NCBI GenBank assembly: GCA_963669435.1
Contig: OY770025.1
Coordinates: 4,650,001-4,714,000, forward strand
Length of the DNA: 64,000 bases
Direction of reading: 5' to 3'
From: CALJFL01 sp963669435
GTDB taxonomy: Bacteria; Pseudomonadota; Gammaproteobacteria; Pseudomonadales; Halieaceae
Numbering within the stretch: position 1 is the first letter of the stretch; each line of letters starts with the position of its first letter. Positions 8,144 to 17,537 of the stretch are shown piece by piece. The translations under genes and the position numbers were made by a program. The notes below the pieces were generated by a model that saw only the letters and a program-made list of their open reading frames with translations, was not told the origin of the DNA and made no database searches.

Positions 8144-8831
8144 CAGCTTCTTATCCCCGTGTTATCTCCATCGCGGTACCACGCCAAGCAGAAGAACAAT
8201 CGTAAACCGAACCCACCAGCGCTTCGGCATCAAACTCTAGTTCACTACTCGGACCGTGTGAATTCACGTTGACCCAAATACCCTTTTATCCTAAGTCGAT
8301 GATTTATCTAAGCTTACAAATGATCAGGTTCAGAAGATTCTATGAATTCACAAACCTGTAGCACCACGGCAATACATAGAGCGATAGACCTGGACGGCGC
8401 CGTTCACTAGAAGGACAGCTGGAAAATAATGTGAAAGGTGATTCGAACTTAAACTTTCATTGGTCTGCCACGGCACGCTGAAAATTGCCGCGTCGCCACC
8501 CACCCTGTTCGCCATCTCCATTTAATCGATTGATTTTACTTACATTATTCCTGCAATGCTCTCGGACAAAACATGTCCACGCTGATCTCGCCATGGCTGA
8601 ACAAAAGACACGATGGGAAGGAGATAACGTGAATGGACATGCGAAACTTTCCCAAAATAAACTTGGGCTTAGCGTCGCAGGAAACAGATAGCGATTTGGA
8701 TCGAACAGGTCGAATGAATTTACCAGCGACGAGCGCCTAACGCGGAAGCAGGAAAACAACAGTCTTCAACATACAAGAACGCTTCGGTTATCACATCATC
8801 TAAACAGACTTACTCACGGAGTATAAGAAAA
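8144..8831. other. Long divergent intergenic region upstream of the TonB receptor
   Basis: These 688 bp separate the acyl-CoA ligase (minus) from the receptor (plus). Apart from a possible short leader ORF at 8633-8740, I see no convincing gene. The reading frames present lack family features. Promoters for both flanking genes must lie here, but I could not fix a site. Confidence 0.5.
8633..8740 (+). CDS. Possible 35-codon small ORF with a strong ribosome site
   Basis: ATG 8633 follows AAGGAGAT (8618-8625) at ideal spacing and opens a 35-residue frame beginning MDMRNFPKINLG and ending TAA at 8738. An alternative GTG at 8629 would use the same ribosome site in another frame and encode about 20 residues. 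It lies about 90 bp upstream of the TonB-dependent receptor and could be a leader peptide or a chance frame. There is no recognisable domain. Confidence 0.25.
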   Translation: MDMRNFPKINLGLASQETDSDLDRTGRMNLPATSA

Positions 8832-11018
8832 ATGAGCGCAGTCACTAGAAGGCTAATACCAATAGCGGTCGCACTGACACAGGTACCTGCTATCGCACAA
8901 GAGACCCTGTTGGAAGAGGTCGTTGTAACGGCCAGGAAGCGAGTCGAAAATCTGCAGGAAGTACCCCTTTCGATTACCACAACCAGCGGCAATGAGTTGG
9001 CGAAACTTGGTGTGGTCAAGTTCGATAACATTGAGTACGCCAACCCCAACGTTCGTATACTGCCGTCATCCTCAAGCGGCGCGCTAGGCAGCATGATCGC
9101 AATTCGCGGCAACCTGCAAAACGATTCAACGACACAGCTAGACCCCGCTGTTGGCACCTACTTGGATGGGATGCTGCTATCAAGAACATTTGGCGTCAGC
9201 GCCAGCATGGTTGATCTCCAATCGGTACAGACTCTTAAGGGCCCGCAGGGGACTCTTTTTGGGCGAAACGCCACCGGGGGAGCAATATTGCTCACAACCA
9301 CGGATCCTGCGCTGGAGGATGGTATTTCAGGCTATATCAAAGGGGAGGTAGGCAACGAGGACATCGCGGGAGTCGAAGGGGCATTGAACCTGCCGTTGGG
9401 CAGTGATGTGGCACTTCGGCTAGTAGCACACCATCGCGAGTGGGGCGACTATATCGAGTACAATGATGGGACCAAATTGGGCGGTAGTGAAACAGAAAAC
9501 ATACGGGCAAAGCTGTTGTGGCAATTAAACAATGCAACAACGATTAAACTCACTGCAGAGCACGCTGAAGTGGAGGCTACCGACGCTTCGCAACTAGGTG
9601 TGCAGCCAAACGATGCAAACTTTACAGGCCTGGACAACATTAGTGGTGTTTTCCCGACGCCCTTGATTCCCGGTGTCTCGACGGGTAATGACATTATTAC
9701 ACCCCAAGTCGCACCTCAGGTATCAGAGGGCGACGACCCCAAAGCAGAAACCAGAATTTTCGTGCTTGACGTTGAGCATGAAACTAGCCTTGGAGAGTTG
9801 AAATTTGTATCGGGGTACCGTGAAGTTGACTTAGAGTCGACCACAACGCTACCGCCAGGTCTGGGTTGGACTCGTCAGGACAAACCTGACCTTGAAAATT
9901 TCACCGCTGAGTTGCAGTTCAATGGCTTGTTTCTTGATGAAAAATTGGAGCTAACCTCGGGCCTGTACTACTTCGATGAAACAACCCATGAGGATCAGGA
10001 GACCTTCACATTCGACGAGATTCGAGAAGAGATAAGCATCTTTCCTGAAGTAGTATCTCGCACAATTACCGAGGCCGAATCAGAATCCTGGTCTGCCTTT
10101 GTTCAGGGCAACTATGCAATCACCGACCGAGCGCGGCTGACATTGGGTGGAAGATACACCTCCGATGAGCGCGAGATGGAAGGCACACAAGGGTCTCTCG
10201 GTGCGCCGGGCGACTTTCTCACTTATGACTATGACGACTCAGACTTCAACTATCTGGTGAGCCTCGATTATGTCTTTTCAGATGACGTAATGGGGTATGT
10301 GAACACCGCAACCGGCTATCGCTCCGGGGGAGCGGCGCTGTCACCTGATGAAAATGATCCCACTCGCTGGGGAAGCTTCGACCCGGAAGAAGTGACTAAC
10401 TATGAAGCGGGCTTGAAATCAGAATGGTTAAATAACAGGCTGAGAATCAACGCCGCAGTCTATCACCAGGACTATACAGACTACCAATACACCGCAGTGA
10501 GTGTGGCAACAGGGGTCCCCGTAAGAGTGGCGGTCACCACAGATGCCACCATTAGCGGTGGTGAACTGGAACTGAACGCACTGCTACCCGCTGAGTTTTT
10601 CATCAACCTCACCTATGGCTATACCAAGGGAGAGATTGATGGCGGCGAGGCTGATGGTGATCCGTTGTCGAATATTCCAGAAAACACGTTTTCAGCGACA
10701 TTGGGCAAAGTTCTTAGCACAAACTTCGGCGAGTTCGATTTCCGCGTACTATATAACTACACCGACGACTATTATGCGCAAGTAGGCTTTCAAGAGGAAT
10801 CGGCTGTGGACGAAAGGGATCTGGTTAACCTTAGCGCGACCTATACCAACGGCCCCTGGTCTGTCGTCGGCTATGTCAACAATGCGCTTGACGATGAGTA
10901 CTACAACGGATTCGTCTACTCTCCATCAAGCCCACAGGCTTTTGGTCTATTCGGCCTGAGCTTTACACAGATTGGTTTACCACGGATGGCCGGGGTGAAG
11001 GTGGGCTACGAGTTCTAA
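8832..11018 (+). CDS. TonB-dependent outer-membrane receptor
   Basis: This 728-residue receptor probably imports the cluster's substrate across the outer membrane using TonB energy. A signal peptide runs to about residue 23 (cleavage near AIA-QE). A TonB box-like EEVVVTARKR follows, then the plug domain (about 40-150, with the ILKGPQGTLFGRNATGG-type signature) and a 22-strand barrel ending in Phe (KVGYEF). GGAG lies upstream of the ATG. It belongs to the broad marine group related to FecA/CirA-like receptors, whose ligands cannot be predicted. A terminator hairpin follows at 11099-11128. Confidence 0.95.
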   Translation: MSAVTRRLIPIAVALTQVPAIAQETLLEEVVVTARKRVENLQEVPLSITTTSGNELAKLGVVKFDNIEYANPNVRILPSSSSGALGSMIAIRGNLQNDSTTQLDPAVGTYLDGMLLSRTFGVSASMVDLQSVQTLKGPQGTLFGRNATGGAILLTTTDPALEDGISGYIKGEVGNEDIAGVEGALNLPLGSDVALRLVAHHREWGDYIEYNDGTKLGGSETENIRAKLLWQLNNATTIKLTAEHAEVEATDASQLGVQPNDANFTGLDNISGVFPTPLIPGVSTGNDIITPQVAPQVSEGDDPKAETRIFVLDVEHETSLGELKFVSGYREVDLESTTTLPPGLGWTRQDKPDLENFTAELQFNGLFLDEKLELTSGLYYFDETTHEDQETFTFDEIREEISIFPEVVSRTITEAESESWSAFVQGNYAITDRARLTLGGRYTSDEREMEGTQGSLGAPGDFLTYDYDDSDFNYLVSLDYVFSDDVMGYVNTATGYRSGGAALSPDENDPTRWGSFDPEEVTNYEAGLKSEWLNNRLRINAAVYHQDYTDYQYTAVSVATGVPVRVAVTTDATISGGELELNALLPAEFFINLTYGYTKGEIDGGEADGDPLSNIPENTFSATLGKVLSTNFGEFDFRVLYNYTDDYYAQVGFQEESAVDERDLVNLSATYTNGPWSVVGYVNNALDDEYYNGFVYSPSSPQAFGLFGLSFTQIGLPRMAGVKVGYEF

Positions 11019-11098
11019 CACGCGGCCTCCTTGTGTCGCACCTCTCCATTTCCACGTGATCTGAATAGAGCGCCGAATTTAAAGCGGTGCAGCTTTGG

Positions 11099-11128
11099 CT
11101 GGAGCCTCCATGGCTCCGGTCTTTTTTT
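11099..11128 (+). terminator. Rho-independent terminator after the TonB receptor
   Basis: The inverted repeat GGAGCC-tccat-GGCTCC (11101-11117) is followed by GGTC and seven T residues (11122-11128). It ends the receptor transcript 80 bp after its stop and only about 40 bp before the WS/DGAT start, so that gene may depend on read-through or a promoter inside this short space. Confidence 0.8.
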
Positions 11129-11165
11129 ACACAGGCTGTAAATCAGCCAAGCCGGGGCACGAACA

Positions 11166-12656
11166 ATGGACCAACTCAGTTCTGCTGACTCGCAAATGCT
11201 TTTTGTCGAGACACCTGAAGCGCCAAACCACATCGCTCCGCTTATGATATACGACCCCTCAACCGCTCCGGAAGGTATCGTTACACATAAGGGCATTCTA
11301 GCAACCTTGCAATCGCGTTTGGATATGGCGCCGGCCTTTAGGCGGAAGTTAGTGCACGTCCCCTTCGACATTGATGAACCCTATTGGGTAGACGATCCAC
11401 ACTTTGACCTCGAATATCATGTACGTCACCTGGCGTTACCAAAACCTGGAGACTGGCGGCAACTTTGCATACTGGTAGGCAGGCTCATCTCAAGGTCTTT
11501 GGACCCCAGTCGACCCCGATGGGAATTGAACATTATAGAAGGGTTGGACGCAATCGATGGCTTCCCGGCCGGCTGCTTTGCGATACTTCTTAAGATTCAT
11601 CACTCCATGGTCGACGGTCAGGCAGGGGTCGCGATCATTAATGCATTACACGAACTCGAGCCCATCGCGGCACCATCAAACATACCCGACAACGTCTGGC
11701 AGCCGGAGCCACAGCCAACCCAATGGCAATTGACAAAGAGAGGTCTGTCCCATTTGATCACCAGGCCGACTCATCTCACTCGTGTTCTTGCTCGCCAAAT
11801 TCCTGATAAATTCTCGTCAAAGAAACACGAGAAACGTAAGCTTCCACTGCGAGTACCTAACACGCCACTCAACGGGCGCCTTACCGCACCGCGTGTTGTC
11901 GATGCAAAGATATTCTCGTTAGCGGATATCAAGAAGATTCGCCAACTCGTACCTGGCTCTACGGTAAACGACGTCGTGCTTTCTGTAGTCAGCGGTGCTT
12001 TGCACAGATACCTAAAGAGTAAACATGCACTACCAGGTGAAACTCTGGTTAGCCTCGTCCCAATCTCCACGCGCGATGCTAGCACGGCGAAATCGCAAAC
12101 ACAGGGAAACGAAATAGCGATTCAGACGGTGCCACTAAGCACAGAGATAGCAAATCCACTCGATCGCTTCGAGGCGATTTGCCAGAGCATGGTAGAAACC
12201 AAAAGCTATGTAAACGCCATTGGCGCTGAGAAACTGGCAGAGCTATCCACTGCAGTTCCGGGCCGCGTGATGGGCCTGCTTATGCATGGTTTGAATTCGG
12301 TATCCAACCTCTCTGGCAATACCATGATAAGCAACACTATTGTAACGAACGTGCCAGGCGTGCAGGTTCCGCTCTATATGAACGGCGCGAAATGTATCTA
12401 TCAAGGTGGAGCTGGGCCGCTCAATGCCAGAAACGGTATTATCCACCTGGTCGGTAGCTACTGCGGGGAGATAACTCTGAACTATACCGCCTGCCGCGAT
12501 CTACTCCCGGATCCTGAATTTTATACTCAGTGCATCGTGGATTCATTCGACGAACTTATGGCTGAGACGGGCCACACTAGAACCGCCACCCTTCTCAACC
12601 CCGCCCCAGCGAGCAAAAAGAAACGCAGAACCCGCGCAAGAAGCGCCAGGAAGTAG
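11166..12656 (+). CDS. Wax ester synthase / diacylglycerol acyltransferase (WS/DGAT)
   Basis: This 496-residue acyltransferase uses acyl-CoA to esterify a fatty alcohol, diacylglycerol or other alcohol. The catalytic motif HHSMVDG is at 145-151, the segment SRPRWELNIIEG precedes it, and the C-terminal DUF1298 half carries TNVPGVQVPLYMNGA. The length is normal for the family. The C-terminal tail is very basic (KKKRRTRARSARK). Its location among CoA-ester catabolic genes suggests that excess acyl-CoA or a hydroxylated substrate may be stored or esterified, but this is inference. Confidence 0.93.
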   Translation: MDQLSSADSQMLFVETPEAPNHIAPLMIYDPSTAPEGIVTHKGILATLQSRLDMAPAFRRKLVHVPFDIDEPYWVDDPHFDLEYHVRHLALPKPGDWRQLCILVGRLISRSLDPSRPRWELNIIEGLDAIDGFPAGCFAILLKIHHSMVDGQAGVAIINALHELEPIAAPSNIPDNVWQPEPQPTQWQLTKRGLSHLITRPTHLTRVLARQIPDKFSSKKHEKRKLPLRVPNTPLNGRLTAPRVVDAKIFSLADIKKIRQLVPGSTVNDVVLSVVSGALHRYLKSKHALPGETLVSLVPISTRDASTAKSQTQGNEIAIQTVPLSTEIANPLDRFEAICQSMVETKSYVNAIGAEKLAELSTAVPGRVMGLLMHGLNSVSNLSGNTMISNTIVTNVPGVQVPLYMNGAKCIYQGGAGPLNARNGIIHLVGSYCGEITLNYTACRDLLPDPEFYTQCIVDSFDELMAETGHTRTATLLNPAPASKKKRRTRARSARK

Positions 12657-12816
12657 ATAAGCCAGACAACGGAACGTCAAACCGCTACAAGAGGACCAGG
12701 CGTGAACTTTAGTAACCTGTCATCTCTTCTTAAAGCGATCCAACAGCTTTCGCCTGAGCAATTTACCTGACGAGAGACGCGGTAAGCTTTCTCCAAAATC
12801 CGAACCTCGACGGCAA

Positions 12817-13098
12817 TTATGTTTCGTAAGATGTCGTTGGCAATACATCATCAGCTGTGTCGAGATCTTCATAGCCCATCACTGTGCCATCTTTATCGCC
12901 GAGAATCGCGGCCTTGGCTAGCGCAGCCGCCGCGTGTTCACTCAAACAAGTTTTCATAATTTTGCTGCCCTGCTGCGTATTGTCAGAACGGCTCGCCCAA
13001 TACATCCATTCATGTTCTATCGTCTCGTTACAACCGTATACCATTGAATTTACGAGATTATTGCCCGGTGTACCCCACTCGGCGAGAGACATTTGCAT
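12817..13098 (-). CDS. Hypothetical protein, uncertain
   Basis: This 93-residue frame begins MQMSLAEWG and has a natural composition (segments NETIEHEWMYWAS and SEHAAAALAKAAI). I recognise no family. No ribosome site precedes the ATG. The frame stays open upstream to 13137 and encodes GLGVAACDSSF, which looks like the lipobox of a lipoprotein whose signal-peptide start has been lost. It may be a decayed lipoprotein gene or a real small gene with an unusual start. It is convergent with the WS/DGAT gene. Confidence 0.4.
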   Translation of the reverse strand: MQMSLAEWGTPGNNLVNSMVYGCNETIEHEWMYWASRSDNTQQGSKIMKTCLSEHAAAALAKAAILGDKDGTVMGYEDLDTADDVLPTTSYET

Positions 13099-13185
13099 TT
13101 TGAAACTTGAATCACAAGCCGCGACCCCAAGGCCTTAAGATATACATCTATTTCCATGATTTTTGTCCATAGAGTGGAGAAATTA

Positions 13186-13875
13186 ATGACGCTCATAACC
13201 ACGAAAAGCGCAACTGTCGAAGAGGCACTTGAAACTCGCATCACCGCCCGAGCGTTCTTGGACAGGCCTGTCCCAGATACCCTGCTTCGGAAAATCTTTG
13301 AACAAGCTCGCAGAGCCCCTTCGGGAGGAAATATTCAACCCTGGAATATACATGTCTTAACCGGCGACAAACTCAGGACCTTCGTTAAGGAAGGCCTGTT
13401 GCGCGATCCGGCCGACGAGGCCAGGGAAGTAAAGATTCCACACTATCCGGAACCGCTATGGGAGCCTAAACGCAGTTGGAGATCGGCCGTAGGAAAGCAA
13501 ATGTACACAAAATTGGGGATAGGTAGAGATGACATCGAAGCCAGAGAAGATGCAGCTCGCCAGAACGTCGCTTTCTTCGGCGCGCCAGTGGGAATCATCA
13601 TCACTGGAGATGAGCGATACGATGTACCGCAGTATATAGATATAGGTATCTATCTGCAGACCGTAATGCTCCTCGCCCGTTCAAACGGCTTGCATACAGC
13701 GCCGCAGGGCTGGTGGAGAATGTATCCGAAGCTCATTAGAGACCATCTCGAGTTTGAGGACACAGAGTATCCGGTGGTCGGCATGTCATTGGGCTGGGCA
13801 GACCCCGACGCGCCGGTAAACTCGATGTATACCCAACGAGCCCCCATGGATGAGCTTGTCACTTTCTACGACTAG
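13186..13875 (+). CDS. Nitroreductase-family FMN oxidoreductase
   Basis: This 229-residue protein has the nitroreductase fold. An early TRITARAFLDRPVP segment and RRAPSGGNIQPWNI supply FMN phosphate and ribityl contacts, and the C-terminal GMSLGWADPDAPVN is typical of the family. Members reduce nitro groups, quinones or enones, or remove halide, with NAD(P)H. The start is ATG 13186, with GGAGA six bases upstream; a start at 13156 lacks this. Within a ring-degradation cluster an enone or ring-double-bond reductase role is plausible but unproven. Confidence 0.9.
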   Translation: MTLITTKSATVEEALETRITARAFLDRPVPDTLLRKIFEQARRAPSGGNIQPWNIHVLTGDKLRTFVKEGLLRDPADEAREVKIPHYPEPLWEPKRSWRSAVGKQMYTKLGIGRDDIEAREDAARQNVAFFGAPVGIIITGDERYDVPQYIDIGIYLQTVMLLARSNGLHTAPQGWWRMYPKLIRDHLEFEDTEYPVVGMSLGWADPDAPVNSMYTQRAPMDELVTFYD

Positions 13876-14076
13876 TAGGAATAGGTTCTGTGAATCGAAA
13901 TAGATCGGCTTACACATCTAACCCATCTCAACTTGGAAGGTTGTAATTTAGCGCGTATGACTCTTGAGCGATCGCGGCTATCGACTTAAGGAAGACTAAG
14001 CAACCGCTGACGGCACTTCGCTGGACAGAAAGTGCTGCGGCGAGATGTACAAAGAGAGCGACGGACCTCGCGCGTA

Positions 14077-14838
14077 CTACCTTGGCGCAAAGCGAATACC
14101 TGCGTCCAGCCGTATCGTACCTCCGTTAAGCATTGAGTTCTCGATGATGCTCTTCGCTAACATCGCGTACTCTCGAGGTTGTCCCATCCTCTTTGGAAAC
14201 GCAGCATCTTTTGTAAGTTGCTCTGCCATCTCATCCGGAATTCCCTGAGTGATTCCAGTCGCGAATAGACTTGGCGCAATGGCCATAACTCGAATGCCAA
14301 GCCCGCCCAGATCTCTGGCCATTGTTAGAGCAATACCTGCAACCCCGGCCTTGGCAGCACTGTAAGCGACCTGACCGATCTGTCCCTCGAAAGCTGCAAT
14401 GGAAGATGTGTTAATGATCACACCTCTTTCACCCTCTTCATCCGCAGGCCCTTGCTGCATTATATCGGCTGCTACGCGTGAAATATTAAAAGTAGCATTC
14501 AAACTCAGATCGATTACCCTGGTGAATTCCGCCATTGGGTGGGGCCCGCTGCGCGTCAGGGTTCGCTTGGCAATCCCACCACCAGCAGTAGTAATGACGA
14601 TATTCAGACCGCCTATCTGTTCCGCGACATTACGCATAACCTTCTCGGTCTGCGAATAGTCCAAAATATCGCTCTCACAGAAAGTCATGCCCGACGCGGC
14701 TGCAATCTCGGCGCCCTTTGAACTTGGGAGATCGATAATGCCTACTGTTACACCACTGTTCTGTAGCAACTCCGCAGACGCAAGCCCCATGCCCGAAGCG
14801 CCGCCGACCACGATTGCTCTCTTCCCATTCAACTTCAT
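14077..14838 (-). CDS. Short-chain dehydrogenase, HSD17B10 / 3-hydroxyacyl-CoA dehydrogenase type II-like
   Basis: This 253-residue NAD-dependent dehydrogenase carries GGASGMG (12-18), Ser145/146, and Tyr159-x3-Lys163. The segment AFEGQIGQVAYSAAKAG followed by ARDLGGLGIRVMAIAPSLF closely follows the HSD10 group, which oxidises short and branched 3-hydroxyacyl-CoA as well as steroid hydroxyls. It probably carries out the hydroxyacyl-CoA oxidation of this pathway. It lies 71 bp downstream of the hydratase gene on the same strand, as expected for successive beta-oxidation steps. Confidence 0.9.
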   Translation of the reverse strand: MKLNGKRAIVVGGASGMGLASAELLQNSGVTVGIIDLPSSKGAEIAAASGMTFCESDILDYSQTEKVMRNVAEQIGGLNIVITTAGGGIAKRTLTRSGPHPMAEFTRVIDLSLNATFNISRVAADIMQQGPADEEGERGVIINTSSIAAFEGQIGQVAYSAAKAGVAGIALTMARDLGGLGIRVMAIAPSLFATGITQGIPDEMAEQLTKDAAFPKRMGQPREYAMLAKSIIENSMLNGGTIRLDAGIRFAPR

Positions 14839-14909
14839 ATCTGGTGATTCTCTGGTAACTCAATAAATCTTTGGCGCACGGATAGACGCGACCCACATGA
14901 CCAACGCCA

Positions 14910-16190
14910 CTATTCAGCTGAAAGCTCCCAGTGGCGGGCCATCATCCTGGCCGCTTTCTCCGCAAGTTCGGCAGGCACTTCCGGGTACATAGCCAGCGCC
15001 CCATCATTTCCGGGTAGAGCAATGGTCGCGGTAGCTTTGACCGTTTCTTCGTCTCGCTGATTAGTAAACCGGACAGCCACGTCCACCAGACGCTGTCCGT
15101 TCTCCTCACGTTTACCGGTTACTTCACCCGTAATTTTCTGTACATCACCCATGTAGTTGAACTTTCTAATCTCATCGTGGACGTGTAACACGATTCCATC
15201 GTCGCCCGCCCAGTCGGTTAGGTAGTGATAGAGATAGTTTTCACGCATGACGCCGTAATCGTAAGCCATCGGATTGCCAATGGCTTGCGCCCAAACAGGA
15301 TCCCAATGCAGTCGTTGCGCAACGTCGGGCACACCATATTCATTCTTAATGTAGAACCCGGGTATGCGCTTGCGGTTCTTGTACGCTAGTCGGCCCACCG
15401 TCGGCGCATATGGCACAAACCCATAACCACCCGAATGGAAGCACATGACATCTGTTACGGTTAGCGGTCCCTTCGCCATGGTACCCAGGCTATCACCAAC
15501 AGTAACATCGTCGAACAGCCGCTTACCACTGCCTTGAACCTGCTCGGCTTCATAGATGGCGTCAATTCTTTCAATATCTTCATCGGTGTAAGTGGCCGGC
15601 TCTACCTTCTTATACTTCCCTTTCTTTGCCGCCGTTTTCCGCTCTGTCAGAATCTGCAGAATACGATACACGGCGACCACCTCACCGCGCTGGTTTACCT
15701 TCACATCGCGACGGACGTTAATAACCGACCGCCCTGAGAATTCGGAATCTTTGACTTCACTCGATTCGTCACCAACAAAGCTAAATATGGTATCCCCGGG
15801 GAAGATGGGACGATACCAATCCCACTTAGAACCTGACACAAATACATGCACCCCTTTGAACAAGCTCTTTCGCAGAGCTCTGATATCGTCAGGAACCGGA
15901 TCTCCTTTCATTGGGGAATTAATGATTCCTGCCATCATCCCCGGCGCAATCACGCCCCCCCAGCGCGTCTTTTTGGCATATGCGGGGTCGCAGTGAATGG
16001 GGTTATCGTTACCCGCACCGTGTGCAAAGTTTCGAATATTGTCGACTGTCGCGGTCTGTATGTATTCGCGCTGCTTACTGGGCTGATCAAATCCAAGCAA
16101 CTTATTCTGGCGCTCTATATCACTGTCGGTGATCTCGAAATCAACGGCTTTTTTCCACTCGTCGCTCTCTAGAATACTAGTTTTTGACAT
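14910..16190 (-). CDS. MaoC-like/FAS1-type hot-dog dehydratase (double domain)
   Basis: This 426-residue protein has two hot-dog domains. Residues about 15-185 look like the MaoC N-terminal dehydratase domain (FAHGAGNDNPIHCDPAYA, APGMMAG). The second half contains VMRENYLYHYLTDWAGDDG and a hydratase-like HVHDEIRKFNYMGD. It would hydrate an enoyl-CoA or act on a related CoA ester. The start is ATG 16190, preceded by AGGAG; the longer frame from 16337 lacks a ribosome site. It forms a unit with the HSD10-like gene. Confidence 0.88.
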   Translation of the reverse strand: MSKTSILESDEWKKAVDFEITDSDIERQNKLLGFDQPSKQREYIQTATVDNIRNFAHGAGNDNPIHCDPAYAKKTRWGGVIAPGMMAGIINSPMKGDPVPDDIRALRKSLFKGVHVFVSGSKWDWYRPIFPGDTIFSFVGDESSEVKDSEFSGRSVINVRRDVKVNQRGEVVAVYRILQILTERKTAAKKGKYKKVEPATYTDEDIERIDAIYEAEQVQGSGKRLFDDVTVGDSLGTMAKGPLTVTDVMCFHSGGYGFVPYAPTVGRLAYKNRKRIPGFYIKNEYGVPDVAQRLHWDPVWAQAIGNPMAYDYGVMRENYLYHYLTDWAGDDGIVLHVHDEIRKFNYMGDVQKITGEVTGKREENGQRLVDVAVRFTNQRDEETVKATATIALPGNDGALAMYPEVPAELAEKAARMMARHWELSAE

Positions 16191-16694
16191 GCACCTTTCT
16201 CCTGAATAGATAGTGGGTTTTGGCTCTAGCCCTGAACCGATACGGGCATTAAATCGGCTCAAAGCAGCCACGCACACCCATTGAACTCCATTGTATATAT
16301 AGCTATCTCTATAGGCATTCATATATGAGCGGAGCAATACGGATACCGCCTACTAGGAAAAAATACGTGTGCATTGCGTCAAGTGATAATCGATTCGCAT
16401 TTTTCGTTCTTAGTTTGACAAACCGGCCGCCCCCGAACTGTACTGACCAAATTGACCTTCCTAGCGCGCTTGATCGAGCGAAAGATCCAAGAAGGCGGTG
16501 ATCTAGAGAGACGTCGAGCCCGCACGTTTCCAAATGTGAATGTACTTGCACAAGGCCAACGGTTAGATTATTCGGTCCCTAGTTGAATGCCCCTGTGTAG
16601 CTCGTGACTTTACTATTGCCACAGGGAACAGCACTACCACAAAAAATTGCTAGAGTTAATCCTGATTGGATACCTCAGCGCACGGAGAGAATAA
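16191..16694. other. Divergent intergenic region, no gene seen
   Basis: About 500 bp lie between the hydratase (minus) and the crotonase (plus). It is AT-richer than its flanks and must contain both promoters. I found no tRNA, convincing ORF, or copy of the ATAGTGCACTAT palindrome in it. Confidence 0.5.
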
Positions 16695-17462
16695 ATGACG
16701 GAGCAAGCCGTACTGGTCGATGTCAAAGATGGCATCATGACAATCACCCTCAATCGCCCGCACGCAAAAAACGCTGCCAATAAAGCCTTGTCCGATCAAC
16801 TGGCCGCTGCTGTGGACGAGTTGGAGAGCAACAATAATATCCGGGTTGCCATCATTACGGGAGCTGACAACACTTTTTGTGCGGGCATGGATCTCAAAGC
16901 GTTTGTTCAGGGTGAACAACCTGTCGTTGAGGGGCGAGGTTTCGCGGGGTTCTGTGCGTATACGCCTTGCAAGCCAGTAATTGCTGCGATTGAGGGCTAT
17001 GCCCTGGCGGGCGGTTTCGAGTTAGCCATAAGCTGTGACCTGATTATAGCCGCGGATGACGCTAAATTTGGTATTCCTGAAGTGAAGCGTGGTTTGGCCG
17101 CAGGTGCTGGTGGGCTGACAAAGTTGCCAAAGCAAATCCCATCCAGAGTTGCCAAGGAACTTGCGCTGACCGGGGATATTATCAGCGCTCAAAGAGCCTA
17201 CGAAATTGGCCTAGTTAACCAGGTAGTTTCTTCTGGGGGTGCACTCGATGCTTCGCTTGAACTGGCAGCGAGGATTGCCGCGAACGGTCCACTTGCAGTT
17301 GCGGCGAGCAAGAAGATCGTAGACAACGCCCCTGACTGGAAAACCGGTGAGATGTTCGAGAAGCAAGATCCCATTATTGAGCCAATCATACACAGCGAAG
17401 ACGCGCTGGAAGGTGCTACCGCTTTTGCAGAGAAACGACCACCGATATGGAAAGGTAGGTAA
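16695..17462 (+). CDS. Enoyl-CoA hydratase/isomerase (crotonase family)
   Basis: This 255-residue crotonase has two oxyanion-hole segments, NTFCAGMDLKAF and EGYALAGGFELAISCDL. The region DDAKFGIPEVKRGLAAGAGG carries the Glu that usually serves as catalytic base. The ATG has GGAGAGA directly upstream. It likely hydrates or isomerises an unsaturated CoA intermediate. It is convergent with the second acyl-CoA ligase, 75 bp away, with no obvious hairpin between them. Confidence 0.93.
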   Translation: MTEQAVLVDVKDGIMTITLNRPHAKNAANKALSDQLAAAVDELESNNNIRVAIITGADNTFCAGMDLKAFVQGEQPVVEGRGFAGFCAYTPCKPVIAAIEGYALAGGFELAISCDLIIAADDAKFGIPEVKRGLAAGAGGLTKLPKQIPSRVAKELALTGDIISAQRAYEIGLVNQVVSSGGALDASLELAARIAANGPLAVAASKKIVDNAPDWKTGEMFEKQDPIIEPIIHSEDALEGATAFAEKRPPIWKGR

Positions 17463-17537
17463 GGAGACGGAAACATCAGAAGCCAAGATCCTCAAAGCTT
17501 GGCGCACAGCGACGGTAATCAAGCCGGCTACTCACGG

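Noticed and set aside
8457..8759. Minus-strand frame of 100 codons in the long intergenic region
   Set aside because: Composition is unlike a protein (rich in Ser, Arg, Phe and Cys), with no motif and no ribosome site.
16309..16551. Minus-strand frame of 80 codons upstream of the hydratase
   Set aside because: It has no ribosome site or domain and overlaps the region where the hydratase promoter must be.
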